In this document: positions 17,133 through 26,408 of the stretch, piece by piece
Position numbering within the stretch: the stretch's first letter is position 1
Layout: the number at the start of each line of letters is the position of its first letter
Origin: Histophilus somni
Lineage (GTDB): Bacteria; Pseudomonadota; Gammaproteobacteria; Enterobacterales; Pasteurellaceae
Assembly (NCBI RefSeq): GCF_014202395.1
Contig: NZ_JACHGQ010000005.1
Location: 77,950 to 141,949 of the forward strand
DNA length: 64,000 nucleotides
Direction of reading: 5' to 3'
Notes under the pieces: generated by a model
The model's database searches: none
What the model was told of the DNA's origin: nothing
What the model saw: only the letters and a program-made list of their open reading frames with translations
Translations under genes and position numbers: made by a program

Positions 17133-17870
17133 TTAACTGTTTTCTTGTTTAATCTGCGATAACAGCTTACTTTGTTCGTCAGTCAGAGCTAGGCTTTCCA
17201 ATAGCTCAGGTCGTCTTAACCATGTTCGTTGCAAAGACTGCTTTAATCTCCACTTACGAATTTCCTCATGATTACCAGACATCAATACAGGAGGTACAGT
17301 TAAACCGTTTAATTGTTCCGGTCTTGTGTAATGTGGGCAATCTAATAGCCCTTCTGCAAAAGAATCTTCTTGTGCAGAGGCTTGTTTACCCAAAACACAG
17401 GGAACAAATCTTGCGACTGCATCAATCAACGTCATCGCCGGCAATTCCCCACCGGTAAGAACATAATCTCCGATTGACCATTCTTCATCAATTTCAGTTT
17501 CAATCAATCGTTCATCAATGCCTTCATAACGCCCGCAAACAAAAATCATTTTTTGATTTCTGGCAAGCTCTTGAACACCATTTTGATCCAGTTTACGTCC
17601 TTGAGGCGAAAGATAAATCACTTTCACACCATCACCTGCCACAGACTTTGCACAATGAATGGCATCACGCAAAGGTTGCACCATCATTAACATTCCCGGT
17701 CCTCCACCATAAGGGCGATCATCTACCGTTTTATGTTTATCAAAGGTGAAATCTCTCGGATTCCAATATTGTATCTCCAGCAGGTTTTGCCTAACTGCTC
17801 GTCCTGTTACTCCGTATTCCGTAATAGCTTTGAACATTTCAGGAAATAGACTAATAATCCCGATCCACAT
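17133..17870 (-). CDS. trmD: tRNA (guanine-37-N1)-methyltransferase TrmD
   Basis: TrmD methylates G37 next to the anticodon and prevents +1 frameshifting. The 245-residue protein has [13 protein letters not shown] at the start, the knot segments [11 protein letters not shown] and [22 protein letters not shown], and [15 protein letters not shown]. The usual RFIPGVLG is RFVPCVLG here, a small change in a SAM-binding loop region. It is third in the rpsP operon and the order is canonical. Confidence 0.98.
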   Translation of the reverse strand: MWIGIISLFPEMFKAITEYGVTGRAVRQNLLEIQYWNPRDFTFDKHKTVDDRPYGGGPGMLMMVQPLRDAIHCAKSVAGDGVKVIYLSPQGRKLDQNGVQELARNQKMIFVCGRYEGIDERLIETEIDEEWSIGDYVLTGGELPAMTLIDAVARFVPCVLGKQASAQEDSFAEGLLDCPHYTRPEQLNGLTVPPVLMSGNHEEIRKWRLKQSLQRTWLRRPELLESLALTDEQSKLLSQIKQENS

Positions 17871-17923
17871 TTACTTACCTTCTGTGTTTATGTTACTGCC
17901 AAAGCGTTACAGATTACCTGAGG

Positions 17924-18451
17924 TTAGAAACCAGCATCCCAGTCAACTTCAATAGTTTTAGAACTGAGATCCACTCTTTTAACTACTTGTTCATATAAGA
18001 ACGGAATCAACCGCTCTTTTTTACCAAAAGCATCTTTTGTACTTGCACGCACAACCAACACATCATTGGCACCGGTTTCCATCATTTCAGACACAACACC
18101 CATTGCATAACCTTGTAGATTCACAACTTGACAACCGATTAAATCATGCCAATAAAAATCCCCCTCATCTAATAGAGGAAAAACGGATAAATTTACTCCG
18201 ATTTCAACATTTGCCAGAGTTTGTGCGACCTCACGCTCATTAATGCCTTTTAATTTAACAATTAACTCGTGATTATGAAATTTCCAGCTTTCCAATTCAA
18301 TTGGTTGCCATTGCCCCTTGATTTTTAAAAACCAAGGTTGGTAATCAAAGATACTTTCAGCTTGTTCTGTTGATGAATAAAGACGCAACCAACCACGAAT
18401 TCCGTATGTTGAACCTAATTTTCCAACGACTTCTATTCTTTGTTGTTCCAT
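17924..18451 (-). CDS. rimM: Ribosome maturation factor RimM
   Basis: RimM binds S19 and helps mature the head of the 30S subunit. The 175-residue form starting [20 protein letters not shown] is chosen: its ATG at 18451 is spaced correctly from AGGTG, and relatives begin here. A GTG three codons upstream (18460) lies too close to that ribosome site. The RimM N-terminal domain and PRC-barrel C-terminal half ([32 protein letters not shown]) are both present. Second gene of the operon. Confidence 0.96.
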   Translation of the reverse strand: MEQQRIEVVGKLGSTYGIRGWLRLYSSTEQAESIFDYQPWFLKIKGQWQPIELESWKFHNHELIVKLKGINEREVAQTLANVEIGVNLSVFPLLDEGDFYWHDLIGCQVVNLQGYAMGVVSEMMETGANDVLVVRASTKDAFGKKERLIPFLYEQVVKRVDLSSKTIEVDWDAGF

Positions 18452-18477
18452 TTCATTCACCTATAAAATCGCTAAAA

Positions 18478-18726
18478 TTAAGCTGCCTTTTGAGCCTCTT
18501 TAACTAAGCTAGCAACACGATCAGATAAAGATGCACCATTACCAATCCAATGATTCACACGATCTAAATTGATTCGAACACGTTCAACATTACCTGATGC
18601 TAACGGATTGAAAAAACCAACACGTTCAATGAAACGACCATCACGAGGTGAACGACTGTCAGCTACTACGATTTGATAAAACGGGCGTTTTTTAGAACCG
18701 CCACGAGATAAACGAATGGTTACCAT
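18478..18726 (-). CDS. rpsP: 30S ribosomal protein S16
   Basis: The 82-residue protein begins [41 protein letters not shown] in two visible blocks, the S16 signature. S16 is needed for early 30S assembly. It heads rpsP-rimM-trmD-rplS. A strong ribosome site (AGAGGAAGG) precedes the ATG. A terminator-like hairpin sits in its leader and a plausible promoter lies upstream of that. Confidence 0.98.
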
Positions 18727-18751
18727 AACCTTCCTCTAACTAATTTAAACT

Positions 18752-18780
18752 AAAAGAAAACCCACATCAAAAGAGTGGGA
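18752..18780 (-). terminator. Terminator-like hairpin in the rpsP leader (candidate attenuator)
   Basis: Read on the minus strand, CCCAC and GTGGG form a stem with a loop of about nine bases, followed by TTTTCTTTT. It lies about 25-50 bp before rpsP and downstream of a likely promoter. It could attenuate the operon, or end read-through from the glycosyltransferase gene behind it. Confidence 0.6.
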
Positions 18781-18823
18781 ATGCTTACTTTTTTCTCTGT
18801 ATATATAGACAAAAAGCCTGAAG

Positions 18824-18851
18824 ATTGTACTCTTTTTTAGCTAAAAAGCAA
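18824..18851 (-). promoter_or_regulatory. rpsP: Likely rpsP operon promoter
   Basis: On the minus strand, TTGCTT (18851-18846) and TACAAT (18829-18824) are separated by 16 bp. The -10 matches consensus at five of six positions. The start would be about 90 bp before rpsP, placing the hairpin at 18752-18780 in the leader. Confidence 0.55.
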
Positions 18852-18906
18852 GTTTATTTACATCTCCCTACTGAAAAGTGCGTTACAAAAATATAAAGAA
18901 TAATAT

Positions 18907-20475
18907 TTAATCCAATTTAATTTGGTTCAATCCATTTGAACAAAAAACCAATTTATCTTCAATTGCTCGTTTAAGTAATTCATCATTAACTGGCAAGGCT
19001 TCTCTATCTTCTTCAGGATGCCACAAGTGATATGCAATCGCTGCAAACTTGATGTTTTTTCTTTTTCCTCCATTATTAAAAAAGCGAGCAACAAATTCGC
19101 TATCCTCACGCCCCCAACCAACAAAATCATTATTAAAACCATTAATTTCTAAAGCATCAGATAAAAAGAATGCCATATTGCAACTTCTTACACCCTTGTA
19201 ATAATGCACTCTTTTAGTTCTTTGGATAAATTCAGACAAGAAAGGAATATGCAACGCCATTAAACGTTTTTCAAAACGAGTTTCAAGCCCTTTTTCATAC
19301 CATTTAAAAGAGGAATATTGTTCTGATGATTGTAAAAGTGCGGTCGTTTTATCCTTAGTGAGCAATATTCTTCCCCCCCCCACAAATACATTCTTTTCTG
19401 CCGCTTTACGGTGATCAGAAATAAATTGAGGATGTAAAACCATATCCCCATCAATAGTTATCACATACTCCGATTCCACAACAGACAATGCTCTATTACG
19501 CGACTCAGCTGCACGAAAGCCCGTATCCGGTTGCCAAACATGTTTAAGTGGAATAGGAAAAATTGCTTGATATTTTTGAATAAGTTCTTTGGTATCTTCT
19601 GTTGAGCCGTCATCAGCGATAATTACTTCATTCGGCAAAAGGCTCTGTGCTAATACGGATACTAACACAGCCTCTAAGGCATCTGGGCGATTATAAGTTG
19701 TTATAATTAAAGCAGTTGTTAAACTCTGATTAGCTTCCATTAATTTAATATATTTATAGTAAGAACCGCTGGCGTTGGCAAAAGAAATAATAAAACCATC
19801 GCCTCCCGATAAAATCCCCCTCTTTAATATATAACTTTTGAAAAATGCAACTATTCCATGAGCAATTGCTGACAATACACTACTTTTCTTTCTATATTTT
19901 TGTTGTTCCGCAAAAAGAGCGGTGTAATGTTGCATTTTATTAATCAACATCTCACTACTATCAAAAGAATAATGATTAAATTCATGCTTTAAGCGAACTA
20001 CCTGTATATCATCTGCAATCTCTAATGCCTCATGCACTCGCTTGTCATCAAATTTTACCAACTTTTTATTATATAAACGTTTCACAAAGTCGGGATACCA
20101 ACCACAAGTTTTTATTGGCTTTCCACGGTAATGATTAATTCTTAACAATGCGTAAACTTTGCGGGGTTCATCGAAATTAAGCTGAGAAATCTCTTGAATA
20201 AGCTGGGGTTGTAAAATTTCGTCGCTATCAATATTTAGAATCCAATCATAACTTGCATAAGTTGCAACTAAATTTTTCATCGGTCCAAAACCAATGAAAG
20301 GTGAATGATAAATTTTGACATTAGTAAATTGTTTTGCAATTTCAATAGATCGATCTGTTGATCCATTATCTAACACAATAATTTCAGGGAAATCTTTCAA
20401 AGAACTAAGGCTTTTTGCCAAATATTTCTCGGCATTTTTCACAAGCATTGTGACGCTGATTGGTAATCTCATCAT
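18907..20475 (-). CDS. Two-domain family 2 glycosyltransferase (LgtF/WaaE-like + GT2), phase-variable candidate
   Basis: The 522-residue protein contains two GT2 catalytic domains. Residues 1 to about 245 resemble LOS glucosyltransferases of the LgtF/WaaE group (ISVTMLVKNAEKYL, EIIVLDNGSTDRS, LNIDSDEIL). Residues about 249-515 form a second GT2 domain (ALIITTYNRPDALEAV, VIIADDGSTED, ITIDGDMVLHP, then NGFNNDFVGWGREDSEF, typical of a galactosyltransferase-like acceptor region). It is likely a cytoplasmic enzyme adding two sugars to lipooligosaccharide. A G9 tract at about residue 365 lies in the second domain; slippage would truncate that domain only. Linkages and sugars are not deducible. Confidence 0.87.
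   Translation of the reverse strand: MMRLPISVTMLVKNAEKYLAKSLSSLKDFPEIIVLDNGSTDRSIEIAKQFTNVKIYHSPFIGFGPMKNLVATYASYDWILNIDSDEILQPQLIQEISQLNFDEPRKVYALLRINHYRGKPIKTCGWYPDFVKRLYNKKLVKFDDKRVHEALEIADDIQVVRLKHEFNHYSFDSSEMLINKMQHYTALFAEQQKYRKKSSVLSAIAHGIVAFFKSYILKRGILSGGDGFIISFANASGSYYKYIKLMEANQSLTTALIITTYNRPDALEAVLVSVLAQSLLPNEVIIADDGSTEDTKELIQKYQAIFPIPLKHVWQPDTGFRAAESRNRALSVVESEYVITIDGDMVLHPQFISDHRKAAEKNVFVGGGRILLTKDKTTALLQSSEQYSSFKWYEKGLETRFEKRLMALHIPFLSEFIQRTKRVHYYKGVRSCNMAFFLSDALEINGFNNDFVGWGREDSEFVARFFNNGGKRKNIKFAAIAYHLWHPEEDREALPVNDELLKRAIEDKLVFCSNGLNQIKLD
19373..19381. repeat. C9/G9 tract in glycosyltransferase gene
   Basis: Nine consecutive C on the + strand (nine G in the coding strand), encoding the Gly-Gly-Gly of VGGGR with GGG GGG GGA codons. 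In-frame as presented. In an AT-rich genome such a run is a candidate slipped-strand site. Confidence 0.95.
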
Positions 20476-20551
20476 AGGTTTATTTAGATATAGAATAAAA
20501 TGGCAAAGATTATATGCTTTAAAATTAAGACTGGCAATAATGCCATATTTC

Positions 20552-21196
20552 TTAGACCGACTTGTTAAGTTTCATAATAAAATAAACCCCTAATTGAATA
20601 ATCCAACCAATACTGGTAGCAAATAATAGTGTACCAATTCCTACTGTTCCGCCTAGCAAAAAACCCAAAAAACAAACAGAAACCTCCATAAGAGTACGGA
20701 CTATTCCTATTCTTAATTTAAAGCGATGACATAACCCAACCATTAATCCATCTCGAGGTCCTGCCCCTTGATGGCAAGTCAAATAAAATGCGGTTCCGAT
20801 ACCAAAAAAAATAATACCCGTTATAAGATAGCAAAACCTTGCTAAAAGGGAACTCGGCGGAGAAATATAAAATATACTTAAACCAAGAAATAATGCGATC
20901 AGAACAACATTCAGAATTGTTCCAAAACCAACTTTTAATCTTAACGGAATCCACATTAACATTACTAAGATACTTACTATAAATGATGCCCAGCCAACAC
21001 TAAATTGTGCTTGTAAAGCAATGCCTTGAGACAAAACTGTCCAAGGTGCAGAGCCTAAATTGGATAAAACCAACAATCCATCACCAATACCGAGCAAGGA
21101 AAGTGAAAAACATAGTACCAATAGCGACTTTGTTTCTATTTCCCACAAAGATTTGGCAGCCCAAGGGGTTTGAGGAAGCTCATTAAATTTTTTCAT
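20552..21196 (-). CDS. YczE/YitT-like integral membrane protein
   Basis: The 214-residue protein has about five or six hydrophobic segments and resembles the YczE/YyaS/YitT family of uncharacterised inner-membrane proteins. Family-type features include LGIGDGLLVLSNLGSAPWTVLSQG in pieces and a GAGPRDGLMVGLCHR loop near residue 145. The function is unknown. It is divergent from nupC, as a related gene is near nupC-deoD in H. influenzae, and it is followed by the glycosyltransferase gene on the same strand. Confidence 0.78.
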   Translation of the reverse strand: MKKFNELPQTPWAAKSLWEIETKSLLVLCFSLSLLGIGDGLLVLSNLGSAPWTVLSQGIALQAQFSVGWASFIVSILVMLMWIPLRLKVGFGTILNVVLIALFLGLSIFYISPPSSLLARFCYLITGIIFFGIGTAFYLTCHQGAGPRDGLMVGLCHRFKLRIGIVRTLMEVSVCFLGFLLGGTVGIGTLLFATSIGWIIQLGVYFIMKLNKSV

Positions 21197-21371
21197 TATT
21201 ACGACCCAACAGTTGCGTTGTGTTAATCATAATCGAAATTAAATTTAATCCAAAACAAAGAATATTTATAAATTTAAAAAAGCCATAACTCACTTAGAAA
21301 GTACAAGATTTTTTATATAAAACCGAGTAGAATACGTGCATTTTTAACACACCTATAAGGATATTCACATT

Positions 21372-22631
21372 ATGAGTTCTCTGATTAGCATTATCGGTAT
21401 CTTCGCTTTATTATTAATAGCCTTTCTTTTATCTAATAATCGTAAGGCGATTAATTATCGTACAGTGCTAGGTGCACTATTAATTCAATTTTTATTTGGT
21501 GCATTTATTCTTTATGTTCCCGTTGGTCGTCAGGCACTACAAAGCGTTGCAGGAGCAGTACAATCAGTCATCAATTATGGTAATGAAGGGATCCGTTTTC
21601 TATTTAATGGGTTAGCGCCACAAGCCGATGGTTCTATGGGCTCAGCCGGTTTTGTTTTCGTTATCAACGTCCTTCCAAATATTGTTTTCTTCTCCGCATT
21701 AATCTCCCTACTTTACTATATCGGTGTAATGCAATGGCTGATTAAAATCATCGGCGGAGCATTACAAAAAGCATTAGGCACATCAAAATCCGAGTCTATG
21801 TCGGCAGCAGCCAATATCTTCGTGGGACAAACAGAAGCCCCCTTAGTCATTAAACCTTATATTAGCAAAATGACAGAATCAGAGCTGTTTGCAGTAATGT
21901 GCGGTGGTTTAGCCTCTATCGCTGGTTCAGTCATGGCTGGATATGCCGGAATGGGTGTACCTCTAACCTATCTAATCGCAGCTTCATTTATGGCTGCTCC
22001 AGCCGGATTGTTATTTGCTAAAATTCTTATCCCACAAACTGAAAAATTTAATGATAATTTCGAACAAATACAACAAGAAAAACCAACAAATATTCTTGAT
22101 GCTGCCGCCGGAGGTGCATCATCTGGTATGCAACTTGCCTTAAATGTGGGTGCGATGTTGATCGCATTTGTGGCTTTAATTGCATTACTTAACGGAATTC
22201 TTGGCACTATCGGAAACTGGATTGGTCAAGAAGGACTTTCTCTTGGCATGATCTTTGGTTGGGTTTTCAAGCCGTTAGCCTTCATTATTGGGGTTCCTTG
22301 GGAAGAAGCGGAAATTGCCGGTCGTATGATTGGAACCAAATTAGCAATTAATGAATTTGTTGGTTATTTAGATTTTGTACCATACCTTGCAGCTGATGCA
22401 GCGGTGCAATTAAGTGATAAAACTAAAGCAATTATTACTTTTGCCCTCTGTGGATTTGCAAACTTTAGCTCTATTGCAATTTTAATCGGTGGCTTAGGGG
22501 CAATGGCACCAAATCGTCGTGGTGATATTGCTCGCTTAGGTATTAAAGCGGTAATTGCCGGTTCATTAGCAAACTTAATGAGTGCAACAATTGCAGGTCT
22601 ATTTATTGGATTAAGCGGTGCCGCACTGTAA
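21372..22631 (+). CDS. nupC: NupC-family concentrative nucleoside transporter
   Basis: The 419-residue protein is an inner-membrane nucleoside importer of the CNT family driven by protons or sodium. Typical segments are [20 protein letters not shown], the substrate-site region [34 protein letters not shown] and EFVGYLDF. It has the usual re-entrant and transmembrane pattern across its length. deoD follows 132 bp downstream on the same strand, so uptake is paired with phosphorolysis of purine nucleosides. An uptake-signal dyad overlaps the stop codon. Confidence 0.93.
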   Translation: MSSLISIIGIFALLLIAFLLSNNRKAINYRTVLGALLIQFLFGAFILYVPVGRQALQSVAGAVQSVINYGNEGIRFLFNGLAPQADGSMGSAGFVFVINVLPNIVFFSALISLLYYIGVMQWLIKIIGGALQKALGTSKSESMSAAANIFVGQTEAPLVIKPYISKMTESELFAVMCGGLASIAGSVMAGYAGMGVPLTYLIAASFMAAPAGLLFAKILIPQTEKFNDNFEQIQQEKPTNILDAAAGGASSGMQLALNVGAMLIAFVALIALLNGILGTIGNWIGQEGLSLGMIFGWVFKPLAFIIGVPWEEAEIAGRMIGTKLAINEFVGYLDFVPYLAADAAVQLSDKTKAIITFALCGFANFSSIAILIGGLGAMAPNRRGDIARLGIKAVIAGSLANLMSATIAGLFIGLSGAAL

Positions 22632-22639
22632 AAGTGCGG
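22621..22639. repeat. Inverted uptake-signal dyad over the nupC stop codon
   Basis: CCGCACT (22621-22627) and AGTGCGG (22633-22639) form a 7-bp stem that contains the nupC TAA. A second hairpin, CACACCA/TGGTGTG, follows at 22662-22685. Together they may reduce, but not necessarily stop, transcription into deoD. Confidence 0.7.
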
Positions 22640-22763
22640 TTCAATTCCGTCATCCATATTTCACACCATGACCTTTCGTGGTGTGTTCATTTTAGGTAAA
22701 AGAAAACGATTGCTTTATTGCTTTAAGGAAAAATAATATTTTAATCAACAAAAGGACACATTT

Positions 22764-23480
22764 ATGACGCCACATATTAACGCACCAGCCGGTGCATTTG
22801 CCGATGTTGTTTTAATGCCGGGAGATCCATTACGTGCAAAATATATTGCAGAAACCTTTTTAGAAAATGCACAAGAGGTAACAAATATCCGTAATATGCT
22901 CGGCTATACAGGTACTTACAAAGGACGAAAAATATCAGTGATGGGACATGGAATGGGTATTCCGTCTTGCTCCATTTATGCCAAAGAATTGATCACAGAA
23001 TATGGCGTAAAAAAAATTATTCGTGTCGGTTCTTGTGGTGCAGTCAACATGGATGTCAAAATTCGTGATGTCATTATTGGTCTTGGTGCTTGTACCGACT
23101 CAAAAGTAAATCGTATTCGCTTCAAAGATAACGATTTCGCTGCCATTGCGGATTTTGGCATGGCACAAGCAGCCGTACAGGCTGCAAAAAATAAAGGAAT
23201 TGATGTAAAAGTAGGTAACTTGTTTTCCGCCGACTTATTTTATACACCAGACCTGGAAATGTTTGATGTCATGGAAAAATATGGCATTTTAGGTGTGGAA
23301 ATGGAGGCTGCCGGCATTTATGGTGTAGCAGCTGAATTTAAAGCCAAAGCCTTAACAATCTGTACTGTTTCTGATCATATCCGTACGCATGAACAAACCA
23401 GTGCAGAAGAGCGACAATTAACTTTCAATGAAATGATCGAAATTGCATTAGAATCTGTTTTGTTGGGGGACTCACTATAA
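22764..23480 (+). CDS. deoD: Purine nucleoside phosphorylase DeoD
   Basis: DeoD splits purine (deoxy)nucleosides with phosphate into base and pentose-1-phosphate. The 238 residues begin [32 protein letters not shown] in two recognisable blocks (GDP phosphate loop). [13 protein letters not shown] (nucleoside site) is near residue 178 and the catalytic aspartate is in [10 protein letters not shown] near 205. This is the hexameric bacterial type. SD AAAGGAC precedes the ATG. It works with the upstream nucleoside transporter. Confidence 0.97.
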   Translation: MTPHINAPAGAFADVVLMPGDPLRAKYIAETFLENAQEVTNIRNMLGYTGTYKGRKISVMGHGMGIPSCSIYAKELITEYGVKKIIRVGSCGAVNMDVKIRDVIIGLGACTDSKVNRIRFKDNDFAAIADFGMAQAAVQAAKNKGIDVKVGNLFSADLFYTPDLEMFDVMEKYGILGVEMEAAGIYGVAAEFKAKALTICTVSDHIRTHEQTSAEERQLTFNEMIEIALESVLLGDSL

Positions 23481-23647
23481 TTGCTTACCATAAGCAGTAG
23501 CATAATAGACAAAATCGTTGCTAATAACGTCAAAAATATATTATTAGCAACCATTTTTCCATTACACCAGCAAATCAAATTTCTCGGTAAACTACCAGCC
23601 CTTATCATTAACAGTCTAAAAACCGCCTATTTTACGAAAAACATTAT

Positions 23648-25921
23648 TTACTTTACTTCCGGAAACAACATGTTAATCACATTTCTTGTTAATCTTCTAG
23701 ATTGTCCGGCATAAGGGAAGATGTGCATCATCATCATTGGATTAAAATTCGCTTCAATTACGCCCCAAGAACTTAAATCAGGCTGTGCCGGTTCTTTCAA
23801 ATCGGAAATAATCAGATCCACACCGCACACAGCAGCCCCCATAGCTTTTGCAATCCCCACCGCCAGTTGTTTATAACTCAAATGCATTTCATCAGTTATA
23901 TCAATGCTGTCACCGCCTGTACTAATATTAGAATTTGCCCGCAACTGAACAATTTGATCTTTAGCTGGAATACTCTCAACAGTCAAACCTTGCTCTTTCA
24001 ACTGCAATTGCTCAATATCGCCTAATGCAATTTTTTTCAATGGCGTACGACTACCATCACCACGCAATGGATGCGTATTTTTTTGAGCTACCAATTCAGC
24101 CACAGTATGAATGCCATCGCCTACTATATTTGCCGGAACACGTAATAAAACTGCCAGCGTTTCCTCACCTAACACAAAGAAGCGGTATTCAGTACCAACT
24201 AAATAATCCTCCACCATAATTTCTTTATCTTCACGGAACGCAATTTCCACTGCCTTGGCAAAATCTTCTCTATTATTCACACCTTGCTGAAAAATTGTAA
24301 TCCCCAAGCCATAGTTAGTAGATTTAGGTTTAATAACGACCGCTCTTTTTTCAAACAGGCTATAACCGGCTATCGCTTGTTTAACTGAAGTAAACTCCTG
24401 ACTCTGTGGAACATTAAACCCCGCCTTTTCCAATACTTTTTTCGTAACCACTTTATTTTCCATAATAAGAGGAGAAATATAGCTATCTTTCGAAGTCATA
24501 TTACCATTTTTGACATATTCAACATGTTCGCCAAATTGTAAGCGTAAAAACTGATCTCGTTCATCCAAGATCTCAACGCTAATACCTTGCTGAATTAAAT
24601 CAAACATTAAGGCTTGAGTTGAAAGCTCCATGTTATCAAAAGCGGTTAAAGCATAAAAACGCTCAAAAGCCTTTGCTTTATATTGTCTGGCGAACATCGC
24701 ACCTAATTTTTGATAACCGCCTTTCTGCTCAATTTCTTGGACTAAACGACCACATAACGTCAACCCGGGATCAGCAAATTGAGCTAATTTTTCTCGGACA
24801 AAACTCACCGCACTTTGGTCTGCTCCGATACTTTGCAACATACTGATTAACTGATTAAGTAACCACTCACCTTCTTCTCGATAGGCAGTTTGTGCCAACG
24901 GATTTTCTAGAGCTACTTCCGCTAGACGGCTACGCCCCAGTTCAACACCTTGTTGATCTGGCATTTCATCAAGCCAAATCATCAATAGTACAAAATGATG
25001 AATAAATCTTGCATCCGCAAGGCTCATACCATATTGCTCGAAAGGATTGAGATCAAACAAGCGAAATTCTAAATATTTAATCCCATTTTGAATTAAATCT
25101 CTCGCCTTTTTCGCACCTCGTAAACGCACATTGGAATAAAATTCTTTCTCTGCTATCAGTTTTCCGCTTTTAACCCAATGCTCCAGACTTTCTGCATATT
25201 GTTCTAAACTATCAAAAGAAACAATGACCTCAGGATCATTCACATAACCATATTTGCTTGAACGTAAACTGCGAACATATTCACCTTTTCCTAATGGCGA
25301 ACTACCTTTAAAATAATTACTCTCTACTGTTGGTGTCGCTGATAATAAGTACAATAGAACCCATTGATAGCGAAGAAAATTTTTCGCCATTTTCAAGTAT
25401 AAATTATTCTGAAAATCTACCGCACTTTTTTGTTCTTGTTGTAAATTAAATAAGGTTTGAATAAGTGCTGGATCCAACTGAAAGTTATAATGGATTCCAC
25501 TGACCATTTGTTTATTTTTTCCATAAGACTGAACTAAATGTTCACGATATGCCACATCTTCAGGGTTATCCAATTGAGCGACTTTTATCAATTCATCTGA
25601 AGGCAATCCTGCCGGCATACTCAACGGAAAAATAAATTCATCCTCAGGCAAAGAACGCAAAACAACTTCATGAATAGCGGATAACCATCTTAAACTATCT
25701 TCTAAATTTTTATTGGGAGGCGTGATCAATTCGAGCTGACTTTCCGCAAAATCAGTTTGAATGTAGGGATGGTAAGATCTGTTACCAAAACATTTAGGGT
25801 GTTCGGTTGTTACTACCGAACCGTCTTGATAAACTCGTTGGCTTTCTTTTTCTAAACCAAAGGAGCCTTGTTGAAACAATAAGCCAAGTTGATGTTGCTT
25901 AATTAAATGTTGGATTTTCAT
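23648..25921 (-). CDS. gshAB: Bifunctional glutamate-cysteine ligase/glutathione synthetase GshAB (GshF)
   Basis: One 757-residue polypeptide carries both steps of glutathione synthesis. The N-terminal half (to about 450) is a GshA-type glutamate-cysteine ligase with FGLEKESQRV, ESQLELITPP and FRLFDLNPFEQYG. The C-terminal part (about 485-757) is an ATP-grasp glutathione synthetase with VVIKPKSTNYGLGI, MVEDYLVGTEYRFFV and CGVDLIISD. Fusion enzymes of this kind are known from Pasteurellaceae and streptococci. ATG at 25921. It converges on deoD and follows the isc operon terminator. Confidence 0.97.
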   Translation of the reverse strand: MKIQHLIKQHQLGLLFQQGSFGLEKESQRVYQDGSVVTTEHPKCFGNRSYHPYIQTDFAESQLELITPPNKNLEDSLRWLSAIHEVVLRSLPEDEFIFPLSMPAGLPSDELIKVAQLDNPEDVAYREHLVQSYGKNKQMVSGIHYNFQLDPALIQTLFNLQQEQKSAVDFQNNLYLKMAKNFLRYQWVLLYLLSATPTVESNYFKGSSPLGKGEYVRSLRSSKYGYVNDPEVIVSFDSLEQYAESLEHWVKSGKLIAEKEFYSNVRLRGAKKARDLIQNGIKYLEFRLFDLNPFEQYGMSLADARFIHHFVLLMIWLDEMPDQQGVELGRSRLAEVALENPLAQTAYREEGEWLLNQLISMLQSIGADQSAVSFVREKLAQFADPGLTLCGRLVQEIEQKGGYQKLGAMFARQYKAKAFERFYALTAFDNMELSTQALMFDLIQQGISVEILDERDQFLRLQFGEHVEYVKNGNMTSKDSYISPLIMENKVVTKKVLEKAGFNVPQSQEFTSVKQAIAGYSLFEKRAVVIKPKSTNYGLGITIFQQGVNNREDFAKAVEIAFREDKEIMVEDYLVGTEYRFFVLGEETLAVLLRVPANIVGDGIHTVAELVAQKNTHPLRGDGSRTPLKKIALGDIEQLQLKEQGLTVESIPAKDQIVQLRANSNISTGGDSIDITDEMHLSYKQLAVGIAKAMGAAVCGVDLIISDLKEPAQPDLSSWGVIEANFNPMMMMHIFPYAGQSRRLTRNVINMLFPEVK

Positions 25922-26024
25922 TTATATCCCCTTTACTTGAGAATAAAGCCTGTATATTACTGAATTTTCGCTCAAAAAGCAGAGAATAATTGGATATAAC
26001 TTATATAATTTGAGCATAATAATT

Positions 26025-26043
26025 AAGGTGCTAAATGCACCTT
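26025..26043 (-). terminator. Terminator-like hairpin after fdx
   Basis: AAGGTGC and GCACCTT form a 7-bp stem with a five-base loop, followed on the minus strand by AATTATTATG. It lies 13 bp past the fdx stop and ends the isc operon; the T-run is imperfect. Confidence 0.65.
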
Positions 26044-26055
26044 GATATAAATGGA

Positions 26056-26397
26056 TCAATGAGCCGCTTCATTAGCATGATTCAAATTATAACGTGGAAT
26101 TTCTACTACAAGATCTTCCTCTCCGACCACACATTGACAAGAAAGACGGCTATCCATTTCTAAGCCCCAAGCCTTATCTAACATATCTTCTTCTTGTTCT
26201 GTTGTCTCATTTAAACTGTCAAATCCCTCTCGAATAACAACATGGCAAGTGGTACAAGCACAAGAGCCATCACAGGCATGATGAATTTCCACGCCTGCAT
26301 TATGTGCAACGTCTAATAGATTTTCTCCCGGTGCAGCATCAACAACCATTCCTTCGGGACAAAAATCTTGATGAGGTAAAAAAACAATTTTGGGCAT
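26056..26397 (-). CDS. fdx: ISC-type [2Fe-2S] ferredoxin
   Basis: The 113-residue ferredoxin of the ISC assembly system, probably the electron donor for cluster formation. Cluster ligands are visible in HHACDGSCACTTCHVVI (three cysteines) and a fourth in RLSCQC near the C-terminus. It is the last gene of the operon, 11 bp after hscA. In many gammaproteobacteria iscX follows; here no such frame exists before the terminator. Confidence 0.97.
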   Translation of the reverse strand: MPKIVFLPHQDFCPEGMVVDAAPGENLLDVAHNAGVEIHHACDGSCACTTCHVVIREGFDSLNETTEQEEDMLDKAWGLEMDSRLSCQCVVGEEDLVVEIPRYNLNHANEAAH

Positions 26398-26408
26398 TCT
26401 ACTTTCCT

